Shown piece after piece: positions 1 through 4,575 of a DNA stretch of 5,577 nt. Numbering within the stretch: position 1 is the stretch's first letter; each line of letters opens with the position of its first letter. This DNA comes from Rhodoferax sp. (GTDB taxonomy: Bacteria; Pseudomonadota; Gammaproteobacteria; Burkholderiales; Burkholderiaceae_C). The DNA lies in the NCBI GenBank assembly GCA_020048795.1, contig JAIFMA010000133.1, positions 1 to 5,577 on the forward strand, given 5' to 3'. The notes below the pieces were generated by a model. The model was not told where the DNA came from, made no database searches, and was given only the letters and a program-made list of their open reading frames with translations. The translations under genes were made by a program, and so were the position numbers.

Positions 1-992
1 CCACCAAAGGTGGCTATTTTCCGGTGCCCCCGGTGGACAGCACACAAGACATGCGCGCCGAAATGTCCCTGATTCTTGAATCCCTGGGCATTCCGGTTGA
101 AGTCTTTCACCACGAAGTGGCCGCCCCCGGCCAGTGCGAACTCGGCACCAAGTTCAGCACCCTGGTTGAGCGTGCTGACTGGACCCAGGTTCTCAAGTAT
201 GTGGTGCAAAACGTCGCTAATTCTTATGGCAAGACCGCCACGTTCATGCCCAAGCCCATCGTCGGCGACAACGGCAGTGGCTGCCACGTCCACATGTCGA
301 TCTGGAAAGAAGGCAAGAACCTGATTGCGGGCGACGGCTATGCCGGATTGAGCGACACCGCGCTGCACTATATCGGCGGCATCATCAAGCACGCCCGCGC
401 CCTCAACGCCATCACCAACCCTGGCACCAACAGCTACAAACGCCTGGTTCCCGGTTTTGAAGCGCCGGTCAAGCTGGCTTACTCGGCCAAAAACCGCTCT
501 GCTTCGATCCGCATTCCCTATGTGGCCAACCCCAAAGGCCGTCGTATCGAAGCACGCTTCCCTGATCCGCTGATGAACCCCTACCTGGGCTTCTCGGCCC
601 TGTTGATGGCGGGCCTCGACGGCATCGAAAACAAGATCCACCCCGGCGAAGCTGCCACCAAGGATCTGTACCATCTGCCGCCCGAAGAAAACGCCCTGAT
701 CCCGACCGTTTGCCATAGCCTGGACCAGGCGCTCGATTGCCTGGACGCTGACCGCAGCTTCCTGACCAAGGGTGGCGTATTCACCGACGGCCTGCTCGAT
801 GCCTACATCGAACTCAAGATGACCGAAGTCACGCGCTTGCGCATGGCCACCCATCCGATTGAATTTGACATTCAAAAAGGACGACCGTGTCGTCCTTTTT
901 TTATTGTGGGAAACTACTGCTGGGTCATTGATGGTTTGATGCCTGTTGTGGTGTCAATGAAGAATGATCCGGAAAGTGTGGAGCTCCAATGA
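1..992 (+). CDS. glnA: Glutamine synthetase type I (GSI-beta), 5'-truncated by window edge, abnormal 3' end
   Basis: This enzyme makes glutamine from glutamate, ammonia and ATP in the cytoplasm, as a dodecamer. The frame is open from base 3 and begins with KGGYFPVPPVDS, which corresponds to about residue 175 of the roughly 470-residue family, so the N-terminal beta-grasp domain lies outside. Visible catalytic-domain signatures are the metal-binding HHHEVAAPGQ, the ATP-site block NGSGCHVHMS, the flap segment GFEAPV, NRSASIRIP and RRIEARFPDP. KDLYHLPPEE carries the adenylylation tyrosine (TAC at 669-671), which marks the GSI-beta class controlled by GlnE. The end is odd. Family members normally finish near HPVEFDMYYSL, but here HPIEFDI (to base 872) continues for 39 unrelated residues through an intrinsic terminator to a TGA at 990-992. 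That TGA overlaps the next start codon (ATGA). A small deletion of the tail and stop codon is inferred; an assembly error is the alternative. Confidence 0.95.
   Translation, partial: TKGGYFPVPPVDSTQDMRAEMSLILESLGIPVEVFHHEVAAPGQCELGTKFSTLVERADWTQVLKYVVQNVANSYGKTATFMPKPIVGDNGSGCHVHMSIWKEGKNLIAGDGYAGLSDTALHYIGGIIKHARALNAITNPGTNSYKRLVPGFEAPVKLAYSAKNRSASIRIPYVANPKGRRIEARFPDPLMNPYLGFSALLMAGLDGIENKIHPGEAATKDLYHLPPEENALIPTVCHSLDQALDCLDADRSFLTKGGVFTDGLLDAYIELKMTEVTRLRMATHPIEFDIQKGRPCRPFFIVGNYCWVIDGLMPVVVSMKNDPESVELQ
874..902 (+). terminator. Intrinsic terminator of glnA, now inside the extended reading frame
   Basis: A GGACGAC / GTCGTCC stem (879-885 with 889-895) encloses a 3-base CGT loop. It is preceded by AAAAA (874-878) and followed by seven T (896-902), so the A and T tracts extend the stem to 12 pairs. 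This is a textbook rho-independent terminator placed just after where glnA should stop. Because the normal stop is missing, the glnA frame reads across it. Transcripts ending here would lack a stop codon for glnA. Confidence 0.9.
980..983 (+). promoter_or_regulatory. Shine-Dalgarno for the DUF4124-like gene
   Basis: GGAG lies five bases upstream of the ATG at 989 and supports that start. It sits inside the extended glnA frame, and the start overlaps the extended glnA stop as ATGA, an arrangement that would allow translational coupling. Confidence 0.65.
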
Positions 993-1516
993 AACAAGAA
1001 CTTTTTCTAGGTGTCGTGATGGGGTTGGCGGTGTTGCCGGTGTTGCCGGTGATGGCGCAGGATGCCATCTACCGATGTGGCAACGAGTACACCAATACCA
1101 GGCCCGATGCAGTGGCGCGTGGTTGCAAACTGATTGAGGCTGGCAATGTCACGGTGGTAGAAGCGGTGCGCCAGCCCAAACCGGCATCCAGGAGCACTGC
1201 TGCGTCGAATGCAACGGTGTCCAATGGTGCAGGTAATCGCATTGAATCGGGCGAACAGAAAGCGCGCGACTCCGATGCGCGCCTGATCTTGCAGTCGGAA
1301 CTGCAAAAAGCCCAGACGCGTCAGGACGAATTGCAGAAGGAATACAACAATGGCGCGCCAGAAAAGCGTGGCGATGAGGCTCGCAATCACCAGAAATATC
1401 TGGATCGTGTGGCTGAGCTCAAGGCCAGTCTGGCACGCAATGAAAGCGATGTCGCCGGCATCCGCCGAGAGCTCGAGCGCCTGCCGGGAGCCGGCACGGC
1501 GGCGCTGGCACGCTGA
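989..1516 (+). CDS. Secreted DUF4124-like protein with C-terminal coiled coil
   Basis: This is a 175-residue protein of unknown function. Residues 5-23 form a hydrophobic signal peptide (LFLGVVMGLAVLPVLPVMA) with likely cleavage at VMA|QD, so a periplasmic location is inferred. The n-region is weak, with one Lys and one Glu. After cleavage, IYRCGNEYTN (residues 27-36) and a second Cys (46) resemble the start of DUF4124-type domains; the two Cys (30, 46) could form a disulfide. Residues 50-85 are Ala/Ser/Asn-rich and probably flexible. Residues 87-165 are strongly charged with heptad-like spacing (LILQSELQKAQTRQDELQKE and KYLDRVAELKASLARN), predicting a coiled coil. It sits between glnA and ntrB; as I recall this placement recurs in Comamonadaceae, but no role in nitrogen control is shown. 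The start is supported by GGAG at 980-983. A 9-base tandem repeat in the signal peptide encodes VLPVLP. Confidence 0.8.
   Translation: MKQELFLGVVMGLAVLPVLPVMAQDAIYRCGNEYTNTRPDAVARGCKLIEAGNVTVVEAVRQPKPASRSTAASNATVSNGAGNRIESGEQKARDSDARLILQSELQKAQTRQDELQKEYNNGAPEKRGDEARNHQKYLDRVAELKASLARNESDVAGIRRELERLPGAGTAALAR
1030..1047 (+). repeat. Tandem 9-base direct repeat in the signal-peptide coding region
   Basis: GGTGTTGCC occurs twice head to tail (1030-1038, 1039-1047), followed by GGTG, the start of a third unit. The unit is in frame (V-L-P), so slippage would change the length of the hydrophobic core by three residues without a frameshift. Confidence 0.8.
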
Positions 1517-1521
1517 TTGCG
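1505..1521 (+). promoter_or_regulatory. Candidate sigma-54 (-24/-12) promoter before ntrB
   Basis: CTGGCACG, four bases (CTGA), then TTGC matches the sigma-54 consensus YTGGCACG-N4-TTGCW at every position except the last (G instead of A/T). The invariant GG (1507-1508) and GC (1519-1520) have the correct 12-base offset. The predicted start point is near 1532, giving a leader of about 15 bases before the ntrB ATG at 1547. It overlaps the last codons of the DUF4124-like gene. No clear NtrC enhancer (GCACC-N5-GGTGC type) was found upstream, so the call rests on the core match and location. Confidence 0.4.
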
Positions 1522-1546
1522 GCCTGACCCTGCGCTGCGGACACCT

Positions 1547-2608
1547 ATGGGCACCTTGATCTCGGACCGTTGTAAGTCTTTTGACATGCTGGCCACGCTG
1601 GTGGCAGTGGTGCTGGAGGATGGCACGGTATTGTTTGCCAATGCGGCGCTGGAAGATGCGCGCGGACTGTCGCGACGGGTGATGGTGGGATCGAATTTTC
1701 CGGACAGTTTTAGTCAACCTGGACATTTGCGTGCGGCGCTGCTGGGCGCTGGTGACCATGAATTTGCCGCCCTGCGCTACGATGCCTGGCTGTTGCGCTT
1801 GCGGCGCGACCCCTTGCCAGTGCATGTGATCGTGACCCCGACCGAGGGCGAGGAGCTCATTGTCGAGCTGTTGCCGCTGGAGCAGCAGGCCCGCAAAGAT
1901 CGCGAAGAACGTCTGGCCGAGCAGGCGCAGGCCAACAAGGAACTGATTCGCAACCTGGCGCACGAGATCAAGAATCCGCTGGGTGGCATCCGGGGTGCAG
2001 CCCAATTGCTTGAAATGGAGATGGAGTCGCCCGAACTCACTGAGTACACCCAGGTCATCATCCGTGAAGCCGATCGCCTGCAGTCACTGGTGGACCGCTT
2101 GCTGGCACCCCACCGCCGACCGCATGTGGTTGGCGACGTGAACATTCACGAGGTCTGTGAACGAGTGCGCTCATTGATACTGGCTGAATTTCCCAAGGGT
2201 CTGGTGGTGGTGCAAGACTATGACACCTCGATCCCGGAGTTTCGCGGCGACCAGGAGCAACTCAATCAAGCCTTGCTGAATGTGGCCCACAATGCCTGTC
2301 AGGCATTGGCTGAACGCATCGCGCTGGGCGACGCTCGGCTTGTTTTTCGCACCCGGGTGGCGCGTCAAAGCACTTTTGGCAAACAACGCTACCGGTTGGC
2401 ACTGGAATTGCATGTGATTGACAACGGGCCTGGTGTACCAGACTCGATCAAGGACCGCATCTTTTATCCGCTGGTGTCCGGGCGGGAGGGGGGATCCGGA
2501 CTGGGACTGACATTGGCGCAAACCTTTGTTGGGCAGCACCATGGCTTGATTGAGTGTGACAGCGCGCCAGGTAACACGGATTTCAAGATACTGATTCCCC
2601 TACCCTGA
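1547..2608 (+). CDS. glnL: Nitrogen regulation sensor histidine kinase/phosphatase NtrB (NRII)
   Basis: Cytoplasmic sensor of the NtrB/NtrC pair; controlled by PII, it phosphorylates NtrC under nitrogen limitation and dephosphorylates it under excess. From the ATG at 1547 it has 353 residues, close to the family's usual 350. Domains are an N-terminal PAS-type region (about 14-105, starting DMLATLVAVVLEDGTVLFAN), a dimerisation/phosphoacceptor helix with the H-box AHEIKNPLGG (His139), then a HATPase domain. The HATPase has the N-box LLNVAHNACQAL (Asn249), the G1 box DNGPGVP (292-298), the F-box segment IFYPLVSG (305-312) and the G2 box GGSGLGL (315-321). There are no membrane segments. The frame is also open from a TTG at 1517, directly after the upstream TGA, which would add ten residues. 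Neither start has a good Shine-Dalgarno. ATG 1547 is preferred because the TTG falls inside a candidate -12 element and the first ten residues look non-family. An in-frame ATG at 1586 would cut into the PAS region. Confidence 0.93.
   Translation: MGTLISDRCKSFDMLATLVAVVLEDGTVLFANAALEDARGLSRRVMVGSNFPDSFSQPGHLRAALLGAGDHEFAALRYDAWLLRLRRDPLPVHVIVTPTEGEELIVELLPLEQQARKDREERLAEQAQANKELIRNLAHEIKNPLGGIRGAAQLLEMEMESPELTEYTQVIIREADRLQSLVDRLLAPHRRPHVVGDVNIHEVCERVRSLILAEFPKGLVVVQDYDTSIPEFRGDQEQLNQALLNVAHNACQALAERIALGDARLVFRTRVARQSTFGKQRYRLALELHVIDNGPGVPDSIKDRIFYPLVSGREGGSGLGLTLAQTFVGQHHGLIECDSAPGNTDFKILIPLP
2290..2308. repeat. Perfect 19-base dyad inside ntrB
   Basis: CAATGCCTG, T, CAGGCATTG gives nine-base perfect arms around one base. 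It falls in the N-box codons (HNACQAL), where the conserved protein motif makes some symmetry easier. The centre (2299) lies about 124 bases upstream of the start point predicted from the sigma-54-like sequence at 2396-2413, a usual distance for an enhancer-binding site. It does not match the NtrC site consensus. The function is unknown. Confidence 0.5.
2396..2413 (+). promoter_or_regulatory. Candidate internal sigma-54 (-24/-12) promoter within ntrB
   Basis: TTGGCACTGGAATTGCAT matches YTGGCACG-N4-TTGCW except at the G after TGGCAC. The GG (2398-2399) and GC (2410-2411) have correct spacing. The predicted start point is near 2423, about 260 bases upstream of the ntrC ATG, inside the ntrB HATPase region (residues LALELHV). 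It could give ntrC-only transcripts, or be a chance match inside coding sequence. Confidence 0.25.
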
Positions 2609-2633
2609 AACGGGGCCAACGGCGCACTGCGAG

Positions 2634-2650
2634 GTGGGCGGTATGCCCAC
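2634..2650 (+). other. Small perfect hairpin in the ntrB-ntrC intergenic gap
   Basis: GTGGGC, loop GGTAT, GCCCAC: six GC-rich pairs ending 15 bases before the ntrC Shine-Dalgarno. No T tract follows, so it is not an intrinsic terminator. It could be an mRNA stability or processing structure between ntrB and ntrC; this is inference. The rest of the 74-base gap (2609-2682) shows no convincing promoter. Confidence 0.4.
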
Positions 2651-2665
2651 AAGTCAAGGCCAACC

Positions 2666-2673
2666 AGAGGTGA
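2666..2673 (+). promoter_or_regulatory. Strong Shine-Dalgarno for ntrC
   Basis: AGAGGTGA is nearly complementary to the 16S rRNA 3' end and lies nine bases before the ATG at 2683. It fixes the ntrC start and suggests translation independent of ntrB. Confidence 0.75.
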
Positions 2674-2682
2674 CAAAACACG

Positions 2683-4155
2683 ATGAAGCCCATTTGGATC
2701 GTAGATGATGACCAGTCGATTCGCTTTGTGCTGGAAAAGGCACTGCTGCGCGAAGACTTGCCGACTCGAAGTTTTACCAACGCGCGCGATGTGCTCATGG
2801 CCTTGTCCAACGATGAGGAAAAGGGGCCGCAGGTTCTGGTTAGCGACATTCGCATGCCGGGCGGCTCAGGGCTGGATCTGCTGGACAAGGTGAAGGCACG
2901 TTTCCCTGGCTTGCCGGTGATCATCATGACGGCTTACTCTGATCTTGACAGTGCCGTGTCGGCGTTCCAGGGGGGGGCGTTTGAGTACCTGCCCAAGCCG
3001 TTTGATATCCCCAAAGCAGTCGAGTTGATCCGCCGCGCACTTGAAGAAAGCCAGCGCGAAGAGGTCAGTGAAGAACGTGTCACCGAATCCCCTGAGATGA
3101 TGGGCCAGGCACCGGCCATGCAGGATGTGTTTCGGGCCATCGGCCGTCTGAGCCAGAGCAACGTCACGGTCATGATCACCGGCGAATCGGGCTCGGGCAA
3201 AGAGTTGGTGGCGCGGGCTTTGCACAAGCACTCGCCACGCGCCAATGGGCCCTTTGTGGCCATCAATACGGCAGCCATCCCCAAAGACCTGCTGGAGTCC
3301 GAGCTGTTTGGCCATGAACGCGGAGCCTTCACGGGTGCCCAGACCATGCGCCGTGGTCGCTTTGAGCAGGCCGATGGCGGCACGCTGTTTCTCGACGAGA
3401 TCGGTGACATGCCGTTTGACCTGCAAACCCGGTTGCTGCGGGTGTTGTCGGACGGGCATTTTTATCGCGTTGGCGGTCATGGCGCGGTCAAGACCAATGT
3501 GCGGGTGATTGCAGCTACCCATCAGAACCTGGAACAACGCGTCAAGGACGGTGCATTTCGTGAAGATCTGTTTCACCGCCTCAATGTGATTCGTTTGCGT
3601 CTGCCGGCCCTGCGCGAGCGGCGCGAAGACATTGCGGTGCTGACACGGCACTTCTTGCAGCAAAGTGCAGGGCAACTCGGTGTTGAGCCCAAGCGCATCT
3701 CTGAGGCGGCACTGGCCTGGCTGAGCCAGTTCAGCTTCCCCGGCAATGTGCGGCAACTCGAAAACATTTGTCACTGGCTCACCGTGATGGCACCCGCGCA
3801 AATGGTCGAACCCAAAGATTTGCCGCCTGAAGTCGGTGTCAGCGATGCCGAGCCACCGTCCAATGCCGCAGTTGTGATCACTTCGGTAGCATCGGCTCAG
3901 GTGTCCTGTGGCGGCCCACTGACCAGTCCGATACCGGTAAACCTGCCTGCCAGAGCACTAACGGAAGTGGCTGACCACGGCTGGGAGCAGGGTCTGGAGG
4001 TGGATGCCAGTGCGCTGCTTACTACGGATCGCACCGATGTCTGGGATGTGTTGACGCGTCGCTTTGAATCGCGTGTGATTCTGGCAGCACTGGCGGCAAC
4101 CCGTGGGCATCGGCCGCAACACCATCACCCGCAAGATTCAGGAACTAGGGCTTGA
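2683..4155 (+). CDS. glnG: Nitrogen regulation response regulator NtrC (NRI) with frameshifted, truncated DNA-binding domain
   Basis: Sigma-54 enhancer-binding protein activated by NtrB phosphorylation; 490 residues as read. The receiver domain (about 3-120) has the acidic pocket DDD (8-10), phosphoacceptor Asp55 in VLVSDIRMPG, Thr83 and Lys105. The AAA+ domain (about 135-380) has Walker A GESGSGKE (167-174), the sigma-54 contact loop GAFTGA (214-219), Walker B GGTLFLDEIGD (232-242), the arginine-finger segment FREDLFHRLN and sensor II FPGNVRQLEN (352-361). A roughly 65-residue linker follows. The Fis-type helix-turn-helix begins (DVWDVLTRRFESRVILAAL, 452-470), but after TRG (475) the frame ends in HRPQHHHPQDSGTRA. 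The expected helix-turn-helix end is readable one frame over (4106-4159). Restoring a deletion of about 29 bases would give a 501-residue protein ending at 4159. As read, catalytic functions look intact but specific DNA binding should be lost. An assembly error is the alternative. Confidence 0.93.
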   Translation: MKPIWIVDDDQSIRFVLEKALLREDLPTRSFTNARDVLMALSNDEEKGPQVLVSDIRMPGGSGLDLLDKVKARFPGLPVIIMTAYSDLDSAVSAFQGGAFEYLPKPFDIPKAVELIRRALEESQREEVSEERVTESPEMMGQAPAMQDVFRAIGRLSQSNVTVMITGESGSGKELVARALHKHSPRANGPFVAINTAAIPKDLLESELFGHERGAFTGAQTMRRGRFEQADGGTLFLDEIGDMPFDLQTRLLRVLSDGHFYRVGGHGAVKTNVRVIAATHQNLEQRVKDGAFREDLFHRLNVIRLRLPALRERREDIAVLTRHFLQQSAGQLGVEPKRISEAALAWLSQFSFPGNVRQLENICHWLTVMAPAQMVEPKDLPPEVGVSDAEPPSNAAVVITSVASAQVSCGGPLTSPIPVNLPARALTEVADHGWEQGLEVDASALLTTDRTDVWDVLTRRFESRVILAALAATRGHRPQHHHPQDSGTRA

Positions 4156-4159
4156 ATGA
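4106..4159 (+). pseudogene. Out-of-frame remnant of the NtrC recognition helix
   Basis: Read in the +1 frame relative to ntrC, these bases give GIGRNTITRKIQELGLE and then TGA. This matches the usual NtrC C-terminus (compare GWGRNTLTRKLKELGME in E. coli), which includes the DNA recognition helix. The preceding helix, usually eight or so residues like HKQEAARL, is absent. The join lies at TGGGC (4104-4108), consistent with a deletion between two TGGGC copies. Confidence 0.85.
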
Positions 4160-4181
4160 CCTGCTTTTTGGTAGCGGCTCG

Positions 4182-4574
4182 TCACGCGATTTGCAGAACA
4201 ACATAGGGTATGGCAAGCAGCGAGACCAGGCCAAAGATCAGATAGTTTCCCTTGCGCGGATCGAAATCGTCGGCAATCTGCGCCCACCTGCGTTTCATCA
4301 AAAAGCGCCCCACTGCGATGTCAAACGAGGCCATGTAAACGGCAAGAAGTGCACCAAGAGCCATGGCCTCGAACTGTGTGGACAGTCCCATGGCCGGAAT
4401 GAAGAGGTAACACACGGCAAAGGCAAGCAGTGTTCCGGTCACGATGCTGATTTTCTGGGCCTTGCGCTTGCCCACTCGCGGGATCAAGTACCGGATGCGG
4501 GCAATTCCGTGGAGCATTTCGGCACTGGCCAGCGCCAGGCAAAGACTCAATACGCGTACTGACAGGTCTAACAT
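4182..4574 (-). CDS. Small four-helix inner-membrane protein of unknown function
   Basis: I do not recognise the family. From the ATG at 4574 the product has 130 residues with four predicted membrane segments: about 3-24 (LSVRVLSLCLALASAEMLHG), 41-64 (ISIVTGTLLAFAVCYLFIPA), 68-92 (EAMALGALLAVYMASFDIAV) and 110-130 (YLIFGLVSLLAIPYVVLQIA). Basic stretches after helix 1 (RIRYLIPRVGKRKAQK) and helix 3 (RFLMKRRW) suggest cytoplasmic loops, which puts both ends outside. Glu, His and Arg in helix 1 (AEMLHGIAR) could be functional. The start is chosen because GGAG (4582-4585) lies seven bases upstream and the ATG follows the upstream stop by one base (TGACATG). A start at 4622 would overlap the upstream gene by 47 bases. 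The tight coupling suggests a joint role with the upstream oxidoreductase. It converges on ntrC with a 26-base gap and no clear shared terminator. Confidence 0.75.
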   Translation of the reverse strand: MLDLSVRVLSLCLALASAEMLHGIARIRYLIPRVGKRKAQKISIVTGTLLAFAVCYLFIPAMGLSTQFEAMALGALLAVYMASFDIAVGRFLMKRRWAQIADDFDPRKGNYLIFGLVSLLAIPYVVLQIA

Positions 4575-4575
4575 G

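Noticed and set aside
936..965. TTGATG ... AAGAAT as a sigma-70 promoter for the DUF4124-like gene
   Set aside because: Each box matches only four of six bases, with an 18-base spacer. This is too weak to list as a feature, although some promoter here is plausible because a terminator precedes the gene.
1113..1127. TGGCGCGTGGTTGCA as a sigma-54 promoter
   Set aside because: The GG and GC are 11 rather than 12 bases apart, which is outside the strict sigma-54 spacing.
1226..1231. GGTGCA as half of an NtrC binding site
   Set aside because: The expected partner half at 1215-1220 (CGGTGT) does not resemble TGCACC. It is about 300 bases from the candidate start point.
1350..1359. TGGCGCGCCA palindrome
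   Set aside because: It is a short G+C-rich palindrome within coding sequence. This is common by chance and has no supporting context.
1007..2005. Long minus-strand open frame of 332 codons opposite the DUF4124-like gene and ntrB
   Set aside because: It lies antisense to two well-supported genes. Its translation is rich in Arg, Gln and His with no domain, as expected of a shadow frame in G+C-rich DNA.
2866..3801. Minus-strand open frame of 311 codons opposite ntrC
   Set aside because: It is fully antisense to the conserved receiver and AAA+ coding sequence. The composition is His/Gln/Arg-rich with no recognisable motif.
4156..4181. Bidirectional terminator between the convergent ntrC and membrane-protein genes
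   Set aside because: There is only a TTTTT run (4165-4169) with no stable flanking stem; no hairpin could be drawn.
4152..4562. Plus-strand open frame of 136 codons just after ntrC
   Set aside because: It is antisense to the membrane-protein gene, which has hydrophobic helices, a Shine-Dalgarno and tight coupling. The plus frame looks random.
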